Positions 1 to 6,581 are shown, counted from the first letter of the stretch. The stretch is 12,429 nt of DNA from DASUMP01 sp036277635 (GCA_036277635.1 DASUMP010000059.1:1-12429); one strand, 5' to 3'. Notes: a model not told the origin generated them from the sequence alone. A program made the numbers and translations.

Positions 1-1038
1 GTGTTCCAAGCGAGCTTCCGCGCTCCCGGCGTGACGGTTCCCGCCGAGGAGCAGCTCATCAGCGAGATCCCCGAACCGCGCCACGGCAAGATCCGTCGCA
101 TCATCAACTCGGCGATCGCGCAGCACCGCATCACGCGCGTCGAACCGTTCGTGCGGGCGTTGTGCGAGCGATTGCTCGACCCACTCGTCGCCCGTGGCGA
201 CGCGGAGCTCGTCGCCGAGTACGTGACGCCCATCCCGGCGACGGTGATCGCGCACCTGCTCGGCGTCGACCCCGCCGACCACGCCCGCTTCGCCGAGTGG
301 TCCGACATCGTCGTGCAATCGAGCTACGCGACCTTGAACCGGCGTGCCGACGGCGAGGAGGGCGAGGGACTCGCCGGCGTCGCGCCGGAGTTCACCGCCT
401 ACCTCGACGCGATGATCGCCGAGCGCAAGGCGGCGGCGGATCCCCCCGACGACTTCGTCACCCGGCTGATCAATACGAGCGTCGACGGTCAGCGGCTCAC
501 CGACTTGGAGATGCGCACGCAGCTCGCGTTCTTGCTCATGTCGGGCAACGAGACCACCCGACACCTCATCGGGAACCTCCTCGAGACGGTGTGCACCGAC
601 GGCGCCCTGTTGGCTCGACTGCACGCCGCGCCCGAGCTCGTTCCCACCGTCGTCGAGGAGTCGCTCCGCCACGACCCGCCGATCCACGTGTTGATGCGCG
701 ACTGCCTCGCCGACGTCACGCTGCACGATGTCGCGATCCCCGCGGGCGCCAAGGTCGCCTTCGGTCTCGCCGCCGCGAACCGCGACGAACGCACCTACGA
801 CGACCCCGACTCCTTCCGCCTCGATCGGGCGAGCCCGAAGGACCACCTCGCGTTCGGCGGTGGCCCCCATGTCTGCCCAGGCGCGTCGCTCGCGCGCCTC
901 GAAGGCCGTATCGCGCTCGAGGTGTTCCTCGACCGCGTCAGCCGGGCCGCCGTCGCCGACGGCTACCGCCGCGAGCCCGTGCCGGTCTTCTGGGCCAACG
1001 GGCCGCGTCGGCTTCCCGTCACCCTGACCGCGCGCTGA
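1..1038 (+). CDS. Cytochrome P450, N-terminus missing at window edge
   Basis: This is a soluble bacterial cytochrome P450, a heme-thiolate monooxygenase that hydroxylates or otherwise oxidises a small hydrophobic substrate using electrons from a ferredoxin partner. Three family signatures are visible in the 345 residues present: the I-helix motif SGNETT (residues 181-186), the K-helix ExxR (E220-R223), and the heme loop FGGGPHVCPG (285-294) with Cys292 as the proximal iron ligand. A C-helix-like EPRHGKIRR lies near residue 25. Bacterial P450s are usually about 400 residues, so some 50-60 N-terminal residues lie before base 1, and the GTG at base 1 is probably an internal valine. The I-helix has Ser-Gly-Asn where Ala-Gly-x is usual, but the acid-threonine pair is kept. 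No ferredoxin or reductase gene lies in the window. The substrate cannot be told from sequence. The gene converges on the sulfatase with only 19 bases between them. Confidence 0.95.
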   Translation: MFQASFRAPGVTVPAEEQLISEIPEPRHGKIRRIINSAIAQHRITRVEPFVRALCERLLDPLVARGDAELVAEYVTPIPATVIAHLLGVDPADHARFAEWSDIVVQSSYATLNRRADGEEGEGLAGVAPEFTAYLDAMIAERKAAADPPDDFVTRLINTSVDGQRLTDLEMRTQLAFLLMSGNETTRHLIGNLLETVCTDGALLARLHAAPELVPTVVEESLRHDPPIHVLMRDCLADVTLHDVAIPAGAKVAFGLAAANRDERTYDDPDSFRLDRASPKDHLAFGGGPHVCPGASLARLEGRIALEVFLDRVSRAAVADGYRREPVPVFWANGPRRLPVTLTAR

Positions 1039-1057
1039 GGTCGTCCGCTCGTCGCTG

Positions 1058-2617
1058 TCACGCGAGTCCGAGACGCGCGAACTGGTCGTCGGGCGCATCG
1101 ACGTCGCGCAGCGCCGTGTGCAACAGGTCGAGCATCTCCCGTTCGAGCCGCGTGCCGACGAGGTCTTCGGACTCGTCAGGGTCGACGTCGAGATCGAAGA
1201 GGTGGTGCGCGTCGACGCAGCCCCGCCCGACCCAAAACGGCACCCGGTCGCCCGGCGCGAACGGCTGGCGGATCACCGGGATGTCCGAGCCGGGCATGAA
1301 GTCGAGCTGCGCGCGCCGGTCGGGCTTCGGCAGCGTCATCGCGTCCTCGAGGCCGTGCACCGGCATCGTCGACCACCGGTTCGACCACATCGAGAGCGGG
1401 AAGTTCTTGCCCACCGCACCGCGCGCGTACTTGCGGCGTCCGTCGGTTACCTGCACCCAGTTGCCGAACACCCCGCCGATCGCCCACTCCCGCACGGCGG
1501 ACGCATCACCGGTGAGCAGCGGGCGCAACGACGCCCCGTGCGTCGGCGTCGGAACCGCGACGCCGAACAGCTCCGCCATCGTGGCGTGGAGATCGACCGA
1601 CGTCGTGAGCGCGTCGCACGCCGCGCCGCCCGCGACGCCCGGCCAGTGGATCAGCAACGGCACGTGACCGAGCGGTTCGTACTGCATGACCCCCGGCTTG
1701 CCCCAGATGTCGCGCTCGCCGAGGTAGTGGCCGTGGTCGGTGCACACGATCACCGCGGTCGAGTCCCACAGGTCGCCGTCGTCGAGCGCGCTCGCGATCG
1801 CGCCGAACCAATGGTCGATCATGCTGAGCTTGGCGCCGTAGTTCGCGCGGATCTGGCGACCTTCGCGCTCGGTCAACCGACCCTGCGCGATCGGCCCCAC
1901 GTCGTACGGCGGCCAGATGATCAGGTCGTCGCTCCAATCGGGGTCGTAGCGACCCGCCCACGGCGCGGGCGTGTCGAACGGCTCGTGCGGATCGAACTCG
2001 TCGACGAACAGCAACCACCGGTCGTGGTGCGGTGCCGCCCGCCGGATCCACTCGGCCGCCGCGGTCATCGTGCGCGGTCCCGGGAAGTCGGATTCTTCAC
2101 GGAAGAACGTGCGCGACCGGTCGTAGGGTCGCTCGGGCGCGCCGTCGAGACCCACCCGGCGCCAGAACCACCCGCCGTCGCCCGCCGGGAGCGCCGGTGT
2201 GCCCAGCCAGCTCGGGTCGCGGTGCGTGCGCCACGGATCGCCTTCGTGGCCGCGCACGTAGTCCCACGCGGTGAAGTCGGTGTGGTAGTTCTCGCCGCCC
2301 ACCTCGAAGAGGTGCGGGTGGTCGGAGACCAGCGTGGTGGTGACGCCTGCGCTCCGGAGCCGTGCGGTGATCGGCTCCTCCCACAGCTCGATCGAACCCC
2401 ACGGTCGCCACAGGAAGTCGAGCGCGCCGCACAAGATGTCGTGGCGCGCCGGCATGCACGGGAGCGACCCGGTGACGTGGCGGGTGAACCGCACGGCGCG
2501 CTCGGCCGCGAACCGGTCGAGGTTCGGCGTCGCGAACTCGTCGCCGCCGTAGCAGCCGAGCATGTGCCGGTTCAGGCTGTCGAGCAGCACGACGACCAGG
2601 TTCATGGGCTCGCTCAC
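1058..2617 (-). CDS. Cys-type sulfatase (alkaline-phosphatase superfamily)
   Basis: This is a sulfatase-family hydrolase that cleaves a sulfate ester (or, in some relatives, a phosphonate or phosphate ester). From the GTG start it is 519 residues. Visible motifs are an N-terminal metal-site strand (VVVLLDS, Asp13), the sulfatase signature CMPAR at 54-58 whose Cys54 would be oxidised to formylglycine, a DPHEPFD segment (Asp209, His211), and TDHGHYLGE (Asp294, His295) followed by Lys307. These are the expected metal and sulfate ligands. No signal peptide is seen, so the enzyme is probably cytoplasmic. A formylglycine-generating enzyme must be encoded elsewhere. The GTG at 2617 is chosen over the ATG at 2605 and over an upstream GTG at 2677 because GAGGAGGG sits 5 bases before it. 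The gene is divergent from the SnoaL-like gene across an 85-base gap with two inverted repeats. The substrate (aryl, alkyl or steroid sulfate) is not resolved. Confidence 0.93.
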   Translation of the reverse strand: MSEPMNLVVVLLDSLNRHMLGCYGGDEFATPNLDRFAAERAVRFTRHVTGSLPCMPARHDILCGALDFLWRPWGSIELWEEPITARLRSAGVTTTLVSDHPHLFEVGGENYHTDFTAWDYVRGHEGDPWRTHRDPSWLGTPALPAGDGGWFWRRVGLDGAPERPYDRSRTFFREESDFPGPRTMTAAAEWIRRAAPHHDRWLLFVDEFDPHEPFDTPAPWAGRYDPDWSDDLIIWPPYDVGPIAQGRLTEREGRQIRANYGAKLSMIDHWFGAIASALDDGDLWDSTAVIVCTDHGHYLGERDIWGKPGVMQYEPLGHVPLLIHWPGVAGGAACDALTTSVDLHATMAELFGVAVPTPTHGASLRPLLTGDASAVREWAIGGVFGNWVQVTDGRRKYARGAVGKNFPLSMWSNRWSTMPVHGLEDAMTLPKPDRRAQLDFMPGSDIPVIRQPFAPGDRVPFWVGRGCVDAHHLFDLDVDPDESEDLVGTRLEREMLDLLHTALRDVDAPDDQFARLGLA

Positions 2618-2622
2618 CGCCG

Positions 2623-2630
2623 CCCTCCTC
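2623..2630 (-). promoter_or_regulatory. Ribosome binding site fixing the sulfatase GTG start
   Basis: Read on the minus strand, the bases are GAGGAGGG, followed by 5 bases and then GTG at 2617-2615. The next in-frame ATG (2605) would be 17 bases from this site, too far, so the GTG is the better start. Confidence 0.75.
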
Positions 2631-2644
2631 GATCCGCTTCCCAG

Positions 2645-2675
2645 CCGACGGCCGTCGGTGCCACACTCTGGCACC
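2645..2675. promoter_or_regulatory. Two abutting inverted repeats, putative operator between divergent genes
   Basis: Two perfect dyads share two bases. The first is the 14-base palindrome CCGACGGCCGTCGG at 2645-2658. The second is GGTGCCA-N5-TGGCACC at 2657-2675, with 7-base arms and a CACTC spacer. They sit in the 85-base gap between the divergent sulfatase and SnoaL-like genes, where both promoters must lie. Size and symmetry fit a dimeric repressor of TetR, MarR or GntR type. No such regulator gene is in the window, so the binding protein is unknown. Part of the dyad density is expected by chance in GC-rich DNA, but the position makes a regulatory role plausible. Confidence 0.5.
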
Positions 2676-2702
2676 ACTCAGGCGTCGAGCGACGGGGGAA
2701 CG

Positions 2703-3134
2703 ATGTCCGACAACCTGCGGGTGCTCGGCAAGTACAGCGCGGCGATGGAAGCCGGCGACACCGAAGCCGTCTTCGAGTTCTGGTCACCCGACTTCGTGAG
2801 CCACGTGACCGAGCGGGTCAATCCCGCGCGCGTCGGCACCGACGTGCGCGAGCAGGAACAGCTGTGGTGGCAACAAGCGCGGAGCGCGTTCCCCGACATG
2901 ACGTTCAGCGTGAACCTGCTCATCGAGTCCGACGACCTCATCGTGTCGAACTGGACGGTGAAGGGCACGCACACCGGCACCGCGTTCTACGACGTGGAGC
3001 CGTCGGGTGAGCCGGTCGAGATCAACGGCACCGCCATCTTGCGCATGCGCGACGGCCAGATCGTCGAGCACTGGGGCGGCCCGCACTGCCAGCAGGGCCT
3101 CGGTCTGATCGTCGCACCGACGCCGCGCGACTGA
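2703..3134 (+). CDS. SnoaL-like / ester-cyclase family protein (NTF2 fold)
   Basis: This 143-residue protein has the length and sequence pattern of the SnoaL-like polyketide cyclase / ester cyclase group of the NTF2-like superfamily: an N-terminal helical part (NLRVLGKYSAAMEAGDTEAV), a WSPDFVSH segment, a central PDMTFSVNLLIESDDLIVSNW strand pair split by a turn, a T-x-TGT-x-F strand, and a closing ILRMRDGQIVEHWGG hairpin with the Trp typical of the family. Members include aldol cyclases, isomerases and many uncharacterised proteins, so the reaction cannot be assigned. It should be a soluble cytoplasmic protein. ATG 2703 is preceded by a GGGGGA purine run with short spacing. The gene is divergent from the sulfatase and may share its operator. 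It ends 27 bases from the convergent end of the minus-strand operon. Confidence 0.88.
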   Translation: MSDNLRVLGKYSAAMEAGDTEAVFEFWSPDFVSHVTERVNPARVGTDVREQEQLWWQQARSAFPDMTFSVNLLIESDDLIVSNWTVKGTHTGTAFYDVEPSGEPVEINGTAILRMRDGQIVEHWGGPHCQQGLGLIVAPTPRD

Positions 3135-3161
3135 CCGCGTTGAGGCGAACGTGTCGCTCGA

Positions 3162-3491
3162 TCAGCGGTCGGTGCGGTAGAGCTCGTCGAAGTGGTGCCA
3201 CTCGGGCTCGCCGTCGATCTTCTCGCGGAGGCGCGCCGCGAACGCTTGCGTCTCCGGACGGGCGTTGTTGCGAGCCGCTTCGTCGGCAGCCGAAACGTTC
3301 GGATCGACGACACCGAACTCGGCGACGATCACGTAGTACCCCAACCGTTGGCGATCCGCGAGGAGCCGGCTCCCCATGTAGCCCATGATGTCGCTCGTCG
3401 CCTGCATGCGATCCCACTCTTCCGACATCGCGATGAGCGGTGCGGGATCAGCGCAGCGGAACGTGATCGTCTGACAGAAGTTGCGGTTCAC
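3162..3491 (-). CDS. Uncharacterised 109-residue protein, tandem paralogue B (distal copy)
   Basis: I do not recognise a named family. The protein has 109 residues with alternating strand-helix-strand character, a Trp26 region, a charged helix around 68-92 and a closing YRTDR tail. This layout recalls dimeric alpha-beta barrel proteins (antibiotic-biosynthesis-monooxygenase or NIPSNAP type), which is inference only. It is identical to the neighbouring copy at 94 of 109 positions. Both copies keep Cys6, Cys13, Trp26, His99 and His100. The start is a GTG preceded by GGAGGG 8 bases upstream. It is the last gene of the minus-strand operon, 19 bases after copy A. Changes cluster at residues 48-56 (six of fifteen), which may alter a pocket or dimer face. 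A paralogous pair kept side by side would suit a heterodimer or two substrates. Confidence 0.85.
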   Translation of the reverse strand: MNRNFCQTITFRCADPAPLIAMSEEWDRMQATSDIMGYMGSRLLADRQRLGYYVIVAEFGVVDPNVSAADEAARNNARPETQAFAARLREKIDGEPEWHHFDELYRTDR

Positions 3492-3510
3492 GTGTCGCTC
3501 CCTCCGACGG

Positions 3511-3840
3511 TCAACGGTCGGTGCGGTAGAGCTCGTCGAAGTGGTGGTACTCGGGCTCGCCGTCGATCAGCTCGCGGAAGCGGGCGGCGAACGCTTGCGT
3601 CTCGGGGCGCGCGTTGTTGCGCGCCGCCTCATCGGCCGCGGACACGTTCGGGTCGACGACACCGAACTCGGCGATGGCGATGTAGTGACCCAGCTTCTCG
3701 CGATCGGCCAGCAGCCGCGTTCCCATGTAGCCCATGATGTCGCTCGTGGCCTGGTTGCGGTCCCACTCCTCGAACATCGCGATGATCGGTGCCGGGTCAC
3801 CGCAGCGGAACGCGATCGTCTGACAGAAATTGCGGTTCAC
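3511..3840 (-). CDS. Uncharacterised 109-residue protein, tandem paralogue A (proximal copy)
   Basis: This is the first of the two paralogues, 109 residues, with the same motifs as copy B. It differs at residues 10, 14, 19, 23, 29, 41, 48, 49, 52, 54, 55, 56, 88, 91 and 98. The GTG start (3840-3838) overlaps the stop codon of the TerB-Coq4-like gene (TGA at 3839-3837) as GTGA, which implies translational coupling, and GGGGAG precedes it. A longer in-frame reading back to 4185 exists but runs through the upstream gene; the coupled GTG and the matching start in copy B argue against it. Function unknown. A small dimeric alpha-beta-barrel enzyme or accessory protein for the Coq4-like partner is my best guess, at low confidence. 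Confidence 0.85.
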   Translation of the reverse strand: MNRNFCQTIAFRCGDPAPIIAMFEEWDRNQATSDIMGYMGTRLLADREKLGHYIAIAEFGVVDPNVSAADEAARNNARPETQAFAARFRELIDGEPEYHHFDELYRTDR

Positions 3841-4934
3841 GTGTCGTCTCCCCGACGTTGCGCAGCGAATCGCCGCTGGTTCTCGGACATCCCCTCGAGG
3901 TCGAAGACGCCGGCCGAGCCGGCTTCGATCGCACCCGCTGACTTGGCCGGGATGTGCAACATCTCGCGCAGCTCTCCGACCGGCCGATCCACCAGCGCGT
4001 AGTAGTCGACTTCGAACAGATCCACACCGTACGCGTCGCACACGATCTTCCCGCGCCGGATCGAGTCGGCGATGCGCTGGTGCATCCCGGGCGCGCGGAT
4101 GCTCCGCTCCCGCACGTCGCGATCGAAGAACCCGGTGCTCGAGATGTATCCCGTCTCGAACAACCCGATCAGCGTCGCGAGCCACGCGAAGCCCTTCGGA
4201 TCGGGGTCGGCGCGCCCGATGAAGCCGAACACCTCGAGCTCACCTTTGAGGTTCGTGCCGTAGTCGGCCAGCACGTGCACGAAATCGTGCTGCGCGAGAT
4301 ACGCCGGCGCTCCCCCCGGCGTCCCGGGGAGCTCGAAGCCGCGCCCGTCGTACATCTCCCAGACGCTCCGTCCGAGCGTGCCCGGCGCGAGCTCGGCCAT
4401 CGCCATCCAGCGCTCCGCGAGCTCGGGGTCGACCTGCGCGGGTTCGAACGGATCGGGCTTCGCCGCGCGCGCCCCGGCCTGCTCCCCGTCGGCGTCGCGC
4501 ACGTGCTCGACGAAGCCGCTGCGCTGCAGGTCCATCCACGCGAGCCCGTACGCGCCCTGCGCGTAGCGGCGCGCCACGCGCACGAAGTCGTCGGTGACGC
4601 CGAGCGCGTGGGCGTAGGTCGCGACGCGGTGCGCGACGACCACCGGGATCGGCCGCAACACCAGCTCGCCGAGCACCATGTGGTGGACGATCCGGTGCCG
4701 GTACCCGGCGTCGCGTGTGCACAGCACGTCGGCGAGCTCTTCGGGGCCGAGCGGCTCCAACGAGCGATAGTCGACCGCGACGCCGGTGAGCGCGCTCGCG
4801 ATCGCCCCGAGCAGCTCGGCCTGCACGTCGGTGAGGCCGCCGTCGGGCGCGACCGCGGTCGCGATCCCTCGCGCGACCAACATCACCTCTTCGGCGTCGT
4901 GCTCACCCTCCGGCGGAGTGGATCCCGAACTCAT
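3837..4934 (-). CDS. Two-domain protein: TerB-like N-terminus and Coq4-like C-terminus
   Basis: The 365 residues appear to form two parts. Residues about 13-125 are helical and resemble the TerB fold (a GGLTDVQAELLGAIASAL stretch and a later ALGVTDDFVRVARRYAQG stretch). The C-terminal part contains H216-D217-F-V-H220, then eleven residues and E232. This is exactly HDxxH-x11-E, the zinc-type motif of Coq4. Coq4 acts in ubiquinone biosynthesis, and recent work on the eukaryotic protein assigns it oxidative decarboxylation of the quinone ring precursor. Actinobacteria generally use menaquinone, so this relative probably acts on another ring or lipid substrate (inference). The ATG at 4934 has only a weak AGGGA directly before it. 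The gene follows the TIGR03086 gene by 33 bases and overlaps paralogue A by 4 bases. No membrane segment or signal peptide is seen. The TerB assignment is weaker than the Coq4 one. Confidence 0.8.
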   Translation of the reverse strand: MSSGSTPPEGEHDAEEVMLVARGIATAVAPDGGLTDVQAELLGAIASALTGVAVDYRSLEPLGPEELADVLCTRDAGYRHRIVHHMVLGELVLRPIPVVVAHRVATYAHALGVTDDFVRVARRYAQGAYGLAWMDLQRSGFVEHVRDADGEQAGARAAKPDPFEPAQVDPELAERWMAMAELAPGTLGRSVWEMYDGRGFELPGTPGGAPAYLAQHDFVHVLADYGTNLKGELEVFGFIGRADPDPKGFAWLATLIGLFETGYISSTGFFDRDVRERSIRAPGMHQRIADSIRRGKIVCDAYGVDLFEVDYYALVDRPVGELREMLHIPAKSAGAIEAGSAGVFDLEGMSENQRRFAAQRRGDDT

Positions 4935-4967
4935 GTCCCTGAGCCTGCCACTCGTGCCGTGCGGACG

Positions 4968-5534
4968 CTACGCACTCCGACCGAAGATCGCGAGCAACCT
5001 CGTCTGCAGGGGCGCGTCGGCGGGAACGGGGACCGGCGGGGCGAACATCCCGGTCTCCTGCAGCTGCTCGGCGAACGGCAGCGTCCGCTCGTACACGAGG
5101 TCGGAGAGCTCGGGGTCGAGCGTGTCGTCGGCGCCGATCCCGCGGGCGAGGTCCCACGAGTGGATGAGCGCGTCGGTCGTCATCTCCCAGCAGTACTCCG
5201 CCGTCGGTCGCTCACCGCTCGACAGCGACACCGTCCCGTCGAGCGCACCCGGCGCGCCGAACGCGGCGAGCGACGCCCGCACGGCCTCGTCCCACGTCGC
5301 GACCGGATCGTCGCCGAGCTGGTCGCCGTCGAAGCGATCGCCGATGTCGGCGACGCTCGCACCCTGCGCGAGCGGCGGCACCCACAGCTGCTCGACCGTC
5401 ACGTGGTTCACGAGCATCCGCACGTCCCACTCCGTGTCCGGCGTGGGGTCGTGCCACTGCTCCGCTCCGGTCGCGTGCACCAGCCGGCCGAACCCGTCGA
5501 CCGCCCGCTCGAACAACACGATGAGCTCAGTCAT
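4968..5534 (-). CDS. TIGR03086-type metal-binding protein (DinB / maleylpyruvate isomerase N-domain fold)
   Basis: This 188-residue protein has the two signatures of the actinobacterial TIGR03086 family. One is WDVRMLVNHV near the N-terminus with His44. The other is TDALIHSWDLARG, with Asp121 and His125 spaced like the Glu-x3-His metal ligands of mycothiol-dependent maleylpyruvate isomerase. The fold is a four-helix DinB bundle with one divalent metal. Many members are thought to be thiol-dependent transferases or isomerases using mycothiol, but this one has no tested function I know of. ATG 5534 has GGGAGG 10 bases upstream. It lies 24 bases after the alpha/beta hydrolase stop and 33 bases before the TerB-Coq4-like gene, so it is likely cotranscribed with them. 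Confidence 0.9.
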   Translation of the reverse strand: MTELIVLFERAVDGFGRLVHATGAEQWHDPTPDTEWDVRMLVNHVTVEQLWVPPLAQGASVADIGDRFDGDQLGDDPVATWDEAVRASLAAFGAPGALDGTVSLSSGERPTAEYCWEMTTDALIHSWDLARGIGADDTLDPELSDLVYERTLPFAEQLQETGMFAPPVPVPADAPLQTRLLAIFGRSA

Positions 5535-5558
5535 GCGACTCGGACCTCCCTCGGGTAG

Positions 5559-6269
5559 TCAGCGGCTGGTGGCGACCAACAGCTCGGCGAGGCGTTCGGG
5601 CTGGTCGCGGAACGGTCCGTGATCCGTGTCGATCTCGACGACGTCGGCGTTCACCGACGCCGCCATCACCCGCTGGGCGTCCGGCGGCACCAACGTGTCG
5701 GCAGTGGTGAGGACGTACGCCTGTCGGCCGGACGTCCGCGGATCGCCGCTCCACTTCTCGCGCAGGACGGCGATGCCTTGTGCGCGCTGCGTGCGCTCGA
5801 GGTACTCGCGTGCACCGTCCTGCTCGGCCGGATCCATCCCCGCGACGTATCCCTCGATGTTCAGGCCGCACCGACCGGGCCCCGCACCCACGACCAGCCC
5901 GCCCAGCGCGGCGATGCCCGCTTCCTCGCCGGCGTCGAACGGGTCGCTGCCCACCAACAGATCGAGCACCGACGCGCCCGCCCTCGGGATCCAGGCGGCG
6001 ACGAACACGACCGGCACGTCGGGATGCTCCAACGCGATCTTCGACGCGGTGAAGCCGCCGAACGAGTAGCCCACCAACACGACGTCGGTCAGATCGTCGG
6101 GGAGAACAGCGCGCACGGCGTCGGCGTACTGCTCGAGCGTCGCATCCGCGTCTTCGCACGGCAGATCCACGACCACCACGGTGTGACCCGCCGACTCCAA
6201 CGGCTCGAGCAGCGGCTCCATCGTCGCCGGGGTGTCCCAGGCGCCGGGAACGATCACGAAGGTCGACAT
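5559..6269 (-). CDS. Alpha/beta hydrolase
   Basis: This is a 236-residue serine hydrolase of the alpha/beta fold, close in style to the small esterase / hydroxynitrile-lyase-like group (opening STFVIVPGAW). The nucleophile elbow is GYSFGG with Ser69. Asp191 (in TTADTLVPP) and His217 (in DHGPF) complete a plausible triad. An oxyanion-loop segment PGAWDTP follows the first strand. No signal peptide is present, so it is cytoplasmic. The start is uncertain: ATG 6269 gives the usual family N-terminus but has no clear ribosome binding site, while GTG 6290 or 6287 would add six or seven residues. It is the first gene of the five-gene minus-strand run. The substrate could be an ester or lactone made or used by the neighbouring enzymes; this is inference. 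Confidence 0.92.
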   Translation of the reverse strand: MSTFVIVPGAWDTPATMEPLLEPLESAGHTVVVVDLPCEDADATLEQYADAVRAVLPDDLTDVVLVGYSFGGFTASKIALEHPDVPVVFVAAWIPRAGASVLDLLVGSDPFDAGEEAGIAALGGLVVGAGPGRCGLNIEGYVAGMDPAEQDGAREYLERTQRAQGIAVLREKWSGDPRTSGRQAYVLTTADTLVPPDAQRVMAASVNADVVEIDTDHGPFRDQPERLAELLVATSR

Positions 6270-6270
6270 C

Positions 6271-6283
6271 GCGAGATTCTCGC
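6271..6283. promoter_or_regulatory. 13-base palindrome directly upstream of the operon's first ATG
   Basis: GCGAGA-T-TCTCGC is a perfect dyad with a single central base, lying 1 to 14 bases upstream of ATG 6269, where a ribosome binding site would be expected. It could be an operator of a dimeric regulator covering the translation start region. If translation begins at GTG 6290 or 6287 instead, the dyad is simply coding sequence. Confidence 0.25.
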
Positions 6284-6569
6284 TCACCACGCGCGCTTCG
6301 GCACGCCGGTCACAGATGTCGACCTGATGAAAGAGCTCTCGAGCACGCCAGCGCCCGTTGCCTGAAGGGCTCTGGACCGATCATTCCGGGAGAAGTCTTC
6401 TGGGGCGCGCGGCCGAACGCCCGGGCATCTGTTGGCTGACGCACCCTTCGTCGACGCGAGCGAACGGCTGACGGGCCGATCACCAAGGTTGGTCCCCGGT
6501 GACGCGTCAAGGGCGAGGTCTGCGGTCCCGCAAGTAGCGTCGTGCGGATCGCGTCGCCGAACTGCCGTC

Positions 6570-6575
6570 GGAGGG
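6570..6575 (+). promoter_or_regulatory. Ribosome binding site fixing the cyclase-homology gene start
   Basis: GGAGGG is followed by 6 bases and GTG 6582. The frame is open upstream to 6432, but the cyclase domain begins a few residues after this GTG, so the shorter start is preferred. Confidence 0.75.
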
Positions 6576-6581
6576 TGGGGC

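Larger units (their letters stand above)
3162..3840 (-). repeat. Tandem gene duplication, 349-base period
   Basis: Two open reading frames of exactly 330 bases lie head to tail with a 349-base offset (3162-3491 and 3511-3840), high nucleotide similarity and 86% protein identity. An 11-base motif ACGTGTCGCTC occurs at 3490-3500, at the start of copy B, and again at 3149-3159, just past its stop. This looks like a leftover of the duplication junction. Many third-position differences show the event is not recent. Confidence 0.85.
6270..6581. other. 312-base divergent intergenic region
   Basis: This gap separates the start of the minus-strand operon (6269) from the cyclase-homology gene (6582), so it should hold both promoters. 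I cannot pick out convincing -35/-10 boxes. It contains the dyad GCGAGA-T-TCTCGC at 6271-6283, a short inverted repeat ACCAA-GG-TTGGT at 6482-6493, and a plus-strand reading frame with no start of its own that ends at 6365. No RNA gene or mobile element is seen. Confidence 0.5.

Noticed and set aside
162..1667. Plus-strand open frame overlapping the P450 and sulfatase
   Set aside because: It is an out-of-frame reading of the P450, almost all Arg/Pro/Ala, and then runs antisense to the sulfatase.
2669..2684. TGGCAC resembling a sigma-54 -24 element
   Set aside because: There is no GC/TTGC element at the -12 position, actinobacteria generally lack sigma-54, and the bases are one arm of the inverted repeat.
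1118..3010. Long plus-strand open frame opposite the sulfatase
   Set aside because: It is the mirror of a GC-biased gene: very rich in Arg, Ala, Val and His, with no domain pattern, and it covers the true sulfatase and part of the SnoaL-like gene.
3954..5558. 534-codon plus-strand open frame opposite the operon
   Set aside because: Low-complexity Arg/His/Val-rich translation antisense to two genes with clear motifs; typical of high third-position GC.
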